Positions 45,015 to 55,749 are shown, counted from the stretch's first letter. The stretch is 64,000 nt of DNA from Fallopia convolvulus (GCA_964016875.1 OZ024719.1:26665877-26729876), one strand, 5' to 3'. Translations and numbers: made by a program. Notes: generated by a model from the letters alone, not told the origin.

Positions 45015-45309
45015 CTGGTAAAAACGGTGTTCATGTGCGGGTTTTGAAACCGTACAAGAGCATTGTTTTTCAAAAAATACTATTTTCTTGTGCGGGTTTT
45101 TAACCCATCCAGATGTTCAAAAAAAATTACTGTTTCATGTGCGGGCCGGGAACCCCACCAGATTCTTGTCCATTTTTTTGTGCGGGACGGGAACCCGCCC
45201 ATAAAGTTCGATTTTTTTCATAAAATCGGGTGTCAAATCCGGTTTTTTGTGTGCGAGTTACGAATCCGTTCATACCAGAGTGCGCAATATAAAATTGAGA
45301 GTGTGCAAA
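45015..45309 (-). repeat. Right terminal region of the MULE, subterminal palindromes
   Basis: About five units near 45032, 45091, 45137, 45178 and 45249, each GTGCGGG... followed by an AACCCG-type complement, then terminal GCGCAATATAAAATTGAGAGTGT. Inverted, this matches 7152-7460. It also serves as the 5' leader region of the transposase gene. Confidence 0.7.
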
Positions 45310-45380
45310 TGAAGGCTACATGAAAAGTATAATCTCCAAGAATTTAATTATGCGAGGTTTAGTGAAAAAGTTTAGGACAA

Positions 45381-45401
45381 TGGGCCTTGCATGGATGGGC
45401 C
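45381..45401 (+). promoter_or_regulatory. Two site II motifs of the RPS7 promoter
   Basis: TGGGCC at 45381-45386 and at 45396-45401. Site II elements (TGGGCC/T) are bound by TCP factors and are typical of plant ribosomal protein promoters, usually together with a telo box as here. Confidence 0.75.
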
Positions 45402-45496
45402 TGCAATTGAAAGTCCGATTCAATTCCTTACCCAAATACGTCAGATCAGATAATGTTCGGGTTTCTCCCCCATAGAGAAGAACGCAGTGTTTGGAT

Positions 45497-45504
45497 AAAC
45501 CCTA
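45497..45504 (+). promoter_or_regulatory. Telo box (AAACCCTA) of RPS7
   Basis: AAACCCTA in the presumed 5' leader, about 100 bp after the site II motifs. The pair is a hallmark of translation-machinery genes in plants. Confidence 0.75.
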
Positions 45505-45682
45505 GCATCTTTCCTTCAGCTTCTGCGTTGGCTTCTCTCGCAAATATCTCCATCTGTAACAACAGCAGCTCTATCATCCGGTAAAGAAGGTTAAATCTCC
45601 CACCCAAACCAATTTGATGTTTCGTCTTTGTTGGTCTTATTGGTAACTGATTTTGATTTTCTCCCAACCAGAAGATTCGAAA

Positions 45683-47192
45683 ATGTTCACTGCATTGAGG
45701 AAAATCCAAAAGGACAAGGGCACTGAGCCCAGCGAATTCGAGGAGTCTGTTGCTCAGGTTTTCATTTCTACTCCTGTTTCTCATTTCCTTCTGATTTACT
45801 TCAAAATTATATCTTTTTCCGTAATCTCGTCGAGGAGAAGGTCTATCGGTAAATTAGGGTTCGTTTTGTTTTTATTTTTCTTGCGATGTTGTTAGGCATT
45901 TTTTGATCTGGAGAACACCAATACCGAGCTGAAGAGTGACTTGAAGGATTTATACATCAACTCCGCTGTGTAAGCGTTGTTTTATTTAATTTCTTAAAAA
46001 GTGGCTTTACACCGTGTTTTCCGACAATTCATGTATTAATTCTATGCTTCTATCTCTTGTTCAGCCAAATCGATGTGTCCGGGGGCAAGAAAGCCGTGGT
46101 AATTCACGTGCCCTACAGGCTAAGGAAGGCTTACAAGAAGATTCATGTTCGCCTTGTCAGGGAGCTTGAGAAGAAGTTCAGCGGAAAGGTAAATTTGTCG
46201 CAAGCACCATAGACTAAATATAAGAGCATTCATTCTTTGTGAATTCAAATACATAATGTCTTTACTGTATAATTAATGCTCACTTTGCCGAGCCCATCTA
46301 CTGCTTTAGCAAATTGAATTCAGTTCTTGTTCACTAGTTGTTCAAGACTAAACACATTCTTTGAATGATACATGTGTAAAATGACAATGCATTGTGTTCA
46401 AGACTAAAAGTTGTTGCTAGCTTGGTTCTTAATTCATTAGCTTGTGGCTTTCTGCAGTGGCAGACTGTGTATGAATATATTCCTTTTCTTTCCCTCAGTT
46501 GCAAATGGACATCACTTTTCTGTGTGATATTGAGTGGACTTTTAATGTCAATCACATTTTTCATTTTGAATATAATTATGTCTCTATCTTAATTGTTTCT
46601 GATGAAGATCTTTACCCTGCCATTTTGGCTCGACTGACCTGCTGATGATGTAATTCTTGCATTTGCGTCTCTGAATTCGTTATATGCTAGTGTGATATTG
46701 AGTGGACTTTTAGTGTTAAATTCTGCCTGCACAACCTGGACATTGTAATTTGATTTTGTTTGCATATGGGAATTCATGTAAGCCTTGTGGTTAATGAAAT
46801 ATGCAGGATGTTATTGTGGTAGCCACCAGAAGGATTGTACGTCCCCCAAAGAAAGGCTCTGCAGCAAAGCGTCCTCGTTCCCGAACTCTTACCTCTGTCC
46901 ATGAAGGTGTTCTTGAGGACGTCGTTCAGCCAGCTGAAATCGTTGGCAAGCGTGTTAGGTACAGATTGGACGGGTCTAAGATCATGAAGGTAAATCCCAT
47001 TCTCCTTTCCTCCATGATGGAGTACTTGTGTTTTATTTTTATTTCATGGAAATAAGAAAACTTTGTATGCAGGTATTTTTGGACCCGAAGGCACGCAATG
47101 ACACCGAGTACAAGCTGGAGTCGTTTTCTGGTGTGTACAGAAAGCTTAGTGGAAAGGATGTTGTTTTCGAGTATCCAGCTGCAGAGGCTTGA
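45683..47192 (+). CDS. RPS7: 40S ribosomal protein S7 (eS7), five coding exons
   Basis: Coding exons: 45683-45757, 45896-45969, 46065-46188, 46807-46989 and 47073-47192; total 576 bp, 191 residues, the usual length of plant eS7. A first intron lies in the 5' leader (45581-45671). All introns are GT-AG. The protein reads MFTALRKIQKDKGTEPSEFE, has VIHVPYRLRKAYKKIHVRLV and VVATRRIVRPPKKG, and ends GKDVVFEYPAAEA. It is part of the small ribosomal subunit and needed for 18S rRNA maturation. No disabling change is seen. It is the one clearly functional host gene here, and it lies just outside the right end of the MULE. Confidence 0.97.
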
Positions 47193-47400
47193 ATGTGGAG
47201 TCTGGAGTTTTGTATATTTGGTAACAAAATCATGTTTTTTACCGCTTTTAGCAGGTACAACTAGAGCCTTTTTTGGTTTAAGTTACTTGATGAGATTGTG
47301 CATTTTCGAAGAAAGGTTTTTGAGTGTTTATTGCATCTGATACATGCATGGTACTAAATTGTTTTACCTGTTGAAAATCGCCTACTCAATATAAGTCATT
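47193..47400 (+). other. RPS7 3' UTR
   Basis: Follows the TGA; T-rich, with TGTAT/TTTGTA-type far-upstream motifs near 47212 and AATATAAG near 47388. The exact polyadenylation site cannot be fixed by eye. Confidence 0.5.
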
Positions 47401-47702
47401 TATTATTCCTTCAAAAATAGAAAAAAGTCGCAAGGTTAGTATTGACTATTGAGCAAATTAAAGCATTGGTTATATGCTCTAGAGATTATGGATATCTTGA
47501 TACTTTGAATGGAAATGGAAAATAGTCACTCGCTAGTCGCTCATATGATCATGAAATTAATGACAAATTTAAGTTGTTGGTATTAGTTCTATCTCGACAT
47601 TTTACATCTACATTGTTTTCGGGTCGGTTAGGTCGGGTTTAAGAGTGGGTCGGTCGGTTGGTTTTTCGGGTTTGCTTATCTTTTGACTACTCTAATTAGA
47701 AT

Positions 47703-48215
47703 ACTTTGGGGGCGCTTGGTAAGTGGGTATCGGGAATGAAGGTATCGGGTTTGGGAATTGAAACTGCATACAGTCTGGTATTTTTATTATTATTTTCAAA
47801 CCGATACCCTAAATTCGATAGGTATGGGATTCTCAAACTCTACTTCTCTCTCGGGTATGAGATTTCATTCCAATTGAGAAGGAAATTAAAACCTAACCTC
47901 TTTATGCCGCTCTCCACCTTCGTTCGAAGGCCGGTTGCTTCTCCATGAGTAGCGGAGTTGTACCGAAAAATAAATTTCTGTTGTGAGGTAAAATTTTGGG
48001 ATTCATTTTCGAATTTCAGCTTAGATGGCTAGATGTTCGAATTATTTTTCTACCCAGGTTCATTACATACAATAATTAAGTTCGAATTAGTTTTTCCAGA
48101 TTGTTCAAACAAATTTTGACAAATCTCATGAAATTAGATATAAGAGAATTATATTTCATATAAATTAAATTTCTATAAATTTTACTTTCCATGTCTAACC
48201 AAACAAGCACTAAAA
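47703..48215. mobile_element. Possible MITE
   Basis: GGGGGCGCTTGGTAAG near 47707 and, inverted, TTAGTGCTTGTTTGGTT ending near 48212 resemble the terminal repeats of plant hAT/Harbinger MITEs (the gain of the phrase 'CCAAACAAGCAC'). There is no coding capacity. Target duplications are not evident. Confidence 0.3.
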
Positions 48216-48239
48216 AGGGTTCAAGTAGCTAGTGACTTG

Positions 48240-48835
48240 CCTACCATCGATGTACCTCTTAACTTGACTTCAAGCTTTTGCCAAAGTGTCAATGGGTCTA
48301 CTCCCATAGTTTCTCCATAGATTGGCAAATGGAATACTTCCCCTTATCTATTGCCATTGTTTAGTACTCGATATTTGGAATTAAGGTGTCCATGAGATCT
48401 AGAATCTTCAAATGAAGGTTAGTATTCGTTTGTTTCCACCCATCATTCCAAAACTTAGTCATTAAGGATTGCATTTAAATCACCCAAATTCAGTATATGT
48501 TCTTCCAATTGGATATACAATGAATATTGCTTTTCTTATACGTATCTTCTTATGACACTATCAATATTGGTAAAAGTTGGCATTACAAGATCATTGCCTA
48601 TGTCCCTTGATGCAAAATAGTTGTCCACCATTTCTAGTATCCACCATTATATCCGCTTGACCTACCATATCACCCCTTTCCATTCTCTTAACAATACCTA
48701 CGACATCCTTTATAGAAGAGTATATTGAATGCTCTCTATTATTCTCCATCATATCCAATTGTTTTATGTTTCTTGGTTTCAACATCTTTGAATTAAATGT
48801 ATGGACCTGGTAAGTTAGAATATATATATAGAGTC
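48240..48835 (-). mobile_element. Fragment of the fold-back family
   Basis: Read on the minus strand, this segment matches parts of the 50.2-52.3 kb element: AGGCAATGATCTTGTAATGC against GCGATGATCTTGTGATGC (50833), and TTCATTGTATATCCAATTGG against TTCATTGTATTTCCAATTAG (51620). Its outer end, next to (TA)n, also matches sequence just outside the right end of that element (52345-52400). A 64-codon frame (48591-48785, -) inside it has no recognisable domain. Confidence 0.55.
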
Positions 48836-49005
48836 CGGTTCAGGTGAGAATGGGCGCCCAGGTGCGAAATAAGAAAGAACAGGAGCTGTTGGATCAAGAA
48901 AAATTAAAGGCGCTGATCATTTCACTTAAAAGGGGAAAAAACGGCACTGGCGAATTATTGGCGAATTATTCGCGTATTTTTGAAAAAAAACGGCCCAGAT
49001 TTGTT
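48836..49005 (+). repeat. Left inverted terminal arm of the array element
   Basis: About 170 bp, matching 49990-50205 in inverted orientation with gaps. Blocks kept: ATGGGCGCC, AGGTGCGAAATAAGAA, GGCGAATT, TATTCGCGTATTTTT. Confidence 0.75.
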
Positions 49006-49007
49006 CA

Positions 49008-49575
49008 TCAACATTGTGGATTTGTTCATCAGTATTGTGGATTTCTTCATCAACAATGTGGATTTGTTCATCAACACTGTGGATTTGTTCATTGGTTTTG
49101 ACATATTTGTTCATTGGTTTTGGCATTTTTGTTCATCGGTTTTGTGCATATTTGTTCATTTGTAACATCAATTTGTTCATTAATTTATGCATATTTGTTC
49201 ATTGATATATGCATATTTGTTCATTGTTATATTCATATTTGTTCATTGGTTTTTGACATATTTGTTCATCGGTTTGTGCATATTTGTTTATTAGTAACAT
49301 CAATTTGTTCATAAACAATGTGGATTTGTTCATCAACATTGTGGATTTGTTCATTGCTATATACATATTTGTTCATTGGTTTTGGCATATTTGTTCATCA
49401 ATATTGTGGATTTGTTCATCAGTATTGTGGATTTGTTCATCAACAATGTGGATTTGTTCATCAGTATTGTGGATTTGTTCATCAACAATTTGGATTTGTT
49501 CATCAACATTGTGGATTTGTTCATCAACATTGTGGATTTGTTCATTGTTATATTCATATTTGTTCATTGGTTTCT
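49008..49575 (+). repeat. Left 21-bp array, core ATTTGTTCAT
   Basis: About 27 units of 21-22 bp. The first 10-12 bases (ATTTGTTCATCA) are held nearly constant, while the rest varies among AACATTGTGG, TGGTTTTGGCAT, TGTAACATCA and similar. The 21-bp period keeps all frames open in many places. Confidence 0.95.
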
Positions 49576-49988
49576 TATGCACAAATGCTAGTTTCTGATG
49601 AACAAATGTTAGTTTCTTATGCACAAAATGCTAGTTTCTGATGAACAAATGTTAGTTTCTTATGCACAAAATGCTATTTTGTGATGAACAAATGCTAGTT
49701 TCTGATGAACAAATGCTAGTTTCTGATGAACAAATGCTAGTTTCTTATGCACAAATGTTATTTTGTGATGAACAAATGCTAGTTTCTGATGAACAAATGC
49801 TAGTTTTTGATGAACAAATGCTATTTTGTGATGAACAAATGCTAGCTTCTTATGCACAAATGCTAGTTTCTGATGAACAAATGTTAGTTTCTTATGCACA
49901 AAATGCTATTTTGTGATGAACAAATGCTAGTTTCTGATGAACAAATGCTAGTTTGTGATGAACAAATCGCTATTTCTGATGAACAAAC
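49576..49988 (+). repeat. Right 21-bp array, core ATGAACAAAT
   Basis: About 20 units, mostly TGATGAACAAATGCTAGTTTC (21 bp... period), with ATGCACAAATG variants. The core is the reverse complement of that of the left array, so the two arrays can pair. Confidence 0.95.
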
Positions 49989-49989
49989 T

Positions 49990-50206
49990 GGGCGCGTCTC
50001 ATAAAAACGTATTTTTCGAAAAATTCGGGAATAATTCGTCCGTGTCGTATTTTATTGAAAAATACGCGAATAATACGGGAAAAATTCGCCCATGCCGTTT
50101 TTTATTTTTTTAAATGAATGTTTAATCAGGAACGTTGATTTTTTGGAATGGACGATCGAGATTTATTCTTATTTCGCACCTAGGCGCCCATTCGCACGTG
50201 ACTCTT

Positions 50207-50208
<2 letters not shown>
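49990..50208 (-). repeat. Right inverted terminal arm of the array element
   Basis: Inverted partner of 48836-49005, somewhat longer because a CGAATT-N-CGTATT segment is duplicated in it. Confidence 0.75.
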
Positions 50209-50241
<33 letters not shown>

Positions 50242-52340
50242 GAAAATAATTTCACTTTTCATTTGAAAGCAATGTACAAGTTGAACATTAAAACTTAAAT
50301 TGATTATGGGTGGACCGAAAGACAAAATTTAAGAACACTAAAACAATTGGGATCTAATTCCTAAGAATTTAAGTATTATGGTTGATTATATAGAGGGATA
50401 GCTTTAACTTAAGGATGATAAATTACTTATCCGGTAAAAAAGGAGTATCTCAACTTGTACTTCTATGCCTAAAAAAGTGAGTGAGGAAGCTCAGAATATC
50501 AACCATTTGACAAAGAGAAAAATTCAGGCATGACTCTGCCATTACAATTTCCACGTCCCCCCTCCCCCTCCCCGACAAGTTGATGTGAACCACCTTGCTG
50601 AGGGATTGGAAAGGAGTGCTCGGGTACGTGAAGTGGATATGATAGGGGATACTAGAGATTATTCAATTTACTCTTCTAGAAAGGATGAAAGGATGCCATA
50701 TGTATTATTGAGGGAATAAGAAAGAGTGTTCTGATAGGCCAAGCAGATACGATGGTGTATACTAGAAATGGAAAAGGCTAATGATGCGGTACATCCAACC
50801 ACGGGCAACTATTTTGCATCAAGGGACATATGCGATGATCTTGTGATGCCAACTCTTACCAATGCTGACAGTGGCATAAAAGATACATAGAAGAAAATCA
50901 GTATTCCTATTTCTTCATGAGAAAATCTTCCACAAGTGCAGTTGTCATGGCAGGGAAGATCGAAAGAATTTATCACCGATTAGAGAAGGGTGGATCACAC
51001 AAATAATGATGTTTGTGCTGAGAGGTTCTCTTCTGCATAATCCAATATCGATCCTTCCCCATCTTCAGGCAATGCTCAAGAAATTAGAGTAAAGTCATTG
51101 TTTAGTATTAAGCAAGAGGTGAATCAACATATGTTGATGGTTAACGAGTCTTGGAAGAGCACTGGTTGTACATTGATAATGTTACTTGAATCATGAAAAG
51201 AAAGAAAACATTTCAAGTACTTTTGAGAGTGTCACATATGTGATATGTCATTGACCTTTATTGTTTTAAGGGATTCATATCTGCAAGAGTACCTCATCCC
51301 AACGTAAAATATATAGCTTTCAAATATGCCTTGAAGAAACATTCACTGAGCTTGAACATCGATGATGCAAATATTGTGACATTCTATCACAATTCTATAG
51401 TTAATGGTAATCACTTGTGTGAACTACGTGATGATATCACAATGACATTAGAGTCTATGGGCCTCCCATGTTTATGAAAGGAAATTCAAGACATCTACAT
51501 GGATGTTTGAGGGAGATATGAGTGAGTACATAATGTTATACACAAAGCAGTAAGGTTGAATAAATCTTTGTGATGATCAAATATCACATGTGCTTCTAGA
51601 AACTAAATTGAGACGTCAACATTCATTGTATTTCCAATTAGAAGAGGATATGCTGACTTGAGGTGATCTAAATGCAATCCTTAATGGCTCTATGTTTTGG
51701 ATGATCGTGGAAACTAAAATGCATACTAACCTTTACTTTGAAGATTCCAGCACAAACATATTGGGCTGCACAAAAGGGACGCTCTTTGCACAAACATCAT
51801 TATCTCTGTGATCCACCCTTCTCTAGTGGGTGACATATTCTTTCGTTTCCACAACCAATTGCACTTGTTGTAGATTATCTCATGAAGAAACTAAAGTAGT
51901 GATTTTATTCTATGAATCTTCTTATAACACGACCCCATCATATCCACTTGACCTATCCGACCACTCTTTTCCATTCCCTAATTAGGGTGGTTCACATCGA
52001 CTTGTCTAGGGTAGGGTGGGGGGCAAAAGAACATGGAATTTTTAATGGTGGTGCCATGCCTGAATTTTCTCCGATAATTTTCTTAGTCGAATGGTTGACG
52101 TTATGAGCTTCCTCTCTCACTTCCTTAGGCATAGAAGTACAAGATGAGATATCAACTTTTTGACTAGATAACTAATTTCTTATCCTTGAAACTGACTCTT
52201 TAAATTATTGTTCTACATGTTTCAATAATGTCTTTCGATCTACGCATAATCAATTCAAGTTTTAACGTTGAATTTGAACATTGTTTTCAAATGGAAATTT
52301 AAATTATTTTTTACTATATATATATATATATAGTCTAACT
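50209..52340. mobile_element. Long-inverted-repeat (fold-back) element between TA tracts
   Basis: The left arm (about 50230-51025) and right arm (about 51783-52315) are inverted copies at about 75-80% by eye: the segment at 50236-50325 pairs with 52228-52312, 50440-50650 with 51945-52145, and 50910-51015 with 51785-51905. The right arm lacks some 200 bp. The loop of about 760 bp has no recognisable gene. Both outer ends are (TA)n. It could be a fold-back transposon or an inverted duplication. Confidence 0.7.
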
Positions 52341-54700
52341 TATAAAATTCATGTATCTAATTCAAACACGTTGAAAACCAAGATACATAAACAATATACA
52401 CTATATTTGGAAAACAAAATGGTTGTACCTTTAAGCAGGAGCTAATTCTAAACCTGAGATGAATCGAAGAATGTTGTCGTTGTTGCTAGCTTGCCACTGA
52501 AATTTAATACGCGTGCCAAGCACATGAGGTTAAACATTAAATATAAGATTAAGATTTGGTTGCATACAAGATCAATGTAGAAATACCTTATTAAGTGTAT
52601 GAGTTTTTTTCTTTTTGTGTATGGTTGGTATAAATTTTTAAGATATACGTTTCTAGTCACCAAAGTGCATTACATTTATTTGGGTGAAGAGTCAATTGAA
52701 AGTTTCAAATGACGCGCATAAAATTTTCCACTTCCATTGAAGATAATCAATTTTCAATACAAAAGAATACTACGTAAAAGAGATTGAGTTGAGCATTACA
52801 CAAAATTGTTCAATACAAACGACTTGAACCTATGGGGAAAATAGATGTAGAAAAAAATATCAATGCATTGTATTGACACAAAGCATAGAGACTGGTCTAT
52901 ATTAGTCAAGAATAAGGGATTGATCTAGTTTATGATTTGGATGTAGAATGAAAATATTGATAGCCATGTGGCTATCTTATCCTTGAACATATCGATTCCT
53001 GAAATTAAATGAAATCAACACTACTATGAGTCTACATATAAGAGATCCAACATTTCAAAACTATTCTCAAGCACCCCTTTCAAATCAAGATGGAAAAATA
53101 TAGACAAAATGCATAGTCAAGATCATGAATCATCCTTATAATAACATTTTGATATCATGGCAATTGGTTAAACAATACAAACACCAACAACCAACACAGA
53201 TAAAGGATTTTTTATAGGCAATTCAATGGGGAGAACTAATATGCCTAGAATTCCTAACAGAAAGACGATTACCTAGATTGTCCTACAAAACAACCAAAAT
53301 TTGACTTATATTACCAAATATTGCTAAATACAATCACCCCAAGTCCCCATTGATATTTTTTGTCAATATTTAAACACTCAAAACCTTCATTTTCTTCAAT
53401 GTAAGAACTTCTTTGTGTGCGTCACATTAACAATAATATAACGGATATGCCATCAATGAAAAGGAAATTCACAAAACAAACTTCTTCACGAAGGGAAAGA
53501 AAAAAAAAGGGGCAAGAATCTAGAAAAGTATTTAAATCCCCCAATGAGAATGAAATTGCATTCTAGAGATCAAATCTAATTAAGGTTGTCCTAAACAAAT
53601 TCACAACAGATGTGCATTAGAATTGGAGATAGAGAAAAGGTATATGATAAGTTAATTTCCTTTAAGAACATGAGAAAGATTGGGGTAGATGTTGAATCTC
53701 TAACTAAGGTATAAGTTAATTTCCTTTTTTTATTTATAATTTGTCGCTTTGGAAAACATGTTGAATTATAGTTGACAATTAATTGTTTCAAATCATTCAG
53801 CAAAAAGCTTCTGCCTAATATTGTATCTGATGCTAAATTGATGGTTTAGGTTTCTATTTTTTTACAGCCATTTGGCAAAGATTTCTCCTCCTTGAACTGA
53901 TTAGTTTGGGAAACCCTAACACTAAACCCCAAACATCAGAAATAGGACAGAGGCAAATCAAGCAAAAGAATTTAATTTAGATATCATATTTTTACCTCCA
54001 AAAGAATTCGGTGTTGAGAGATGGTGAATTTAGTGAAGAGAAATTCTTGAATGTGGTTTTCAGAGAAACATAGTGAGTGAACTTTAAACACACTTTGTTT
54101 GGAGAAGCAATAAGAAAGAAATTTAACACTTAGAGATAGCTTTGAATGTGTCTTCTGATTGTGGGAGAATGAAAGAGGTCGCCCAAAGCATAATAATCCA
54201 TTTATGAACCACGGTTGATGCTTCAATATTACAAATTTCATGTACTGCACCAATTTAACACTCAGAGATTTAAATCCTTTTTTGGGTGCAATAAAAAAAA
54301 AATTAAAACGGTTTTTTGGATGCAATAAGAGAAATTTAAAACATATTTTCATTATCTAATTCGTTATGTATGGAAATTTTTGATAAAGAACATATCCTAT
54401 TAACTAATGAATTCTTAATGCAATTTTGCTCTATATATACTCGTATTCAATCAAATCTAAAAGATTGGAGAAATATCTATGCTATATATATATATATTAA
54501 ATTTATGATGCATATATTAATATATTATTATGATCATATATAAAAATTGAGATCATAAAATAAAATACCTTATAATGATCAAACCATATCTTAAGATGAT
54601 CAAACTATCTTCTGTGTAATTAAATATATAACTAAATAAGATAACGTATCCCCTAACATTTTAATCTTCCCAATTATATTCTATCTAATAAAAAAAAAAT
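52341..54700. other. Anonymous AT-rich region
   Basis: No recognisable gene. A minus-strand frame of 122 codons (53984-54352) is rich in Phe, Lys and Leu and contains a repeated KNRFNFFFIAPKKGFK-type motif that reflects a small DNA duplication (ATGCAATAA...). I take it as chance. The segment 52345-52400 is homologous to the fold-back fragment at 48730-48830. Confidence 0.4.
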
Positions 54701-54719
54701 TGAGTTCATAAATGCTTTA

Positions 54720-55315
54720 CCAAATCCTAAGGTTGAGCACATAAAATTAATTATATACTATCCTAAACCCTAAACCATTTCCCTAATGTTGCATAAAATC
54801 AATTATATACTGTCATAAACCCTTGACCCGAAACCTTTTACCCTAGATAATAAACCCTCTCCTATATCCTAATTGTGAATTATAACCATCATTAAAACTC
54901 TAAACCCTGCACTCTAAACCTTATGTCCTAACGTTATATAAATTATCTTAAACCCTAAATCCTAGACAATAAACTCTCCCTTACATCCTAATTGCGAACT
55001 ATAACCATCATCAAAAATCCTAAAACTTAAATTTGAAACCCTAACATTATATTAAATCAATTACATAGTATCTAAAAACCATAAAGCCTAGACCCTAACC
55101 CTAGACCATAAACCATCCCCAACATCCTAACCGTGAACTATAACCATCATTAAAACCCTAAACCCTATATCCTAAATTTAAAACCCTAATGTTACATAAA
55201 TTAGTTATATACTATCCAAAACCCTAGACGCCCTAGACCCTAAACCCTCCCCTACATCCTAAATGGGAACTATAACTATTATTTAAACCCTAACCTAAAC
55301 CCTAACCATGCATAA
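54720..55315. repeat. Degenerate 120-140 bp tandem repeat with telomere-like motifs
   Basis: Four units, marked by ATCCTAA...GAACTATAACCATCAT at 54866, 54985, 55124 and 55256. Each unit holds several AAACCCTAA/ACCCTAGA strings that resemble the plant telomere repeat CCCTAAA, and a spacer with TTATATACTATC. It is an internal repeat, not a chromosome end, since ordinary sequence continues on both sides. Confidence 0.8.
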
Positions 55316-55749
55316 ACCTTATTGAACCCCTTATTTTTAATGTTGTACATCATCAAATAATTAAGTCCTCAACACTTCACTTGATTTTAACATCGGTCTT
55401 AACGAGTTCAATAATTTGTACTTAGACATGAAGTAAACTCTAAATACGATTGTACCATAATCTTTAGATGATAATCTAAATTAATTTGAAATAAATATTA
55501 GAAAATAATCTTACCATCAGTTTCCTTTTTTTTATTGCTGTGCTTTGGAATATGGCCAAAGTATTTATACTCCTTAAATAATATACGACTTTATACCTAC
55601 CTAAGAAAAGAATAAACCTTATTTCAAAAAACAAAAAAAACTAAAGAAAAAAATTTATTCAGTCAATGTCGATTGGGAATTTAATTTAATTAATATTCTA
55701 ACATTAGAAACTTGAAGCATCCATTGCATAGAAAAATATCAAGTTAATT

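Larger units (their letters stand above)
7152..45309. mobile_element. Mutator-like element with PMD gene, split by nested insertions
   Basis: The two ends are inverted copies: TTTGTGCACTCC at 7152 and, on the other strand, TTTGCACACTC ending at 45309, each followed inward by GCGCACTCT and a series of GTGCGGG palindromes. From the left end a PMD protein gene reads inward on +; from the right end a FAR1/MULE-type transposase gene reads inward on -. This convergent layout resembles MuDR. Without the later insertions (RTE LINE 7895-10845, Athila A 11833-42764) the element is about 4.3 kb. I could not find a matching 8-11 bp target duplication outside the ends, as expected if the element is old. 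Confidence 0.65.
48836..50208. mobile_element. Inverted-repeat element filled with opposed 21-bp arrays
   Basis: The ends are inverted copies: GAGTC...GAGAATGGGCGCCCAGG at 48832-48873 and, on -, GAGTCACGTGCGAATGGGCG from 50205 inward, both continuing AGGTGCGAAATAAGAA. Further in, both arms have GGCGAATT...ATTCGCGTATTTTT and CGCCCAG or GGCCCAG before the arrays. The centre is two 21-bp arrays in opposite orientation. It lies between (TA)n tracts. There is no transposase; the superfamily is not recognised. Confidence 0.8.

Noticed and set aside
49008..49988. Several overlapping frames of 60-107 codons in the 21-bp arrays as protein genes
   Set aside because: They exist on both strands and in several frames because the repeat period is a multiple of three. 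Nothing marks one of them as real.
53984..54352. 122-codon minus-strand frame as a gene
   Set aside because: Composition is dominated by Phe, Lys and Ser as expected from AT-rich DNA, with an internal short duplication, and no motif is recognised.
54720..55315. Chromosome end
   Set aside because: The telomere-like motifs are degenerate, spaced within a longer unit, and followed by LINEs and a MITE.
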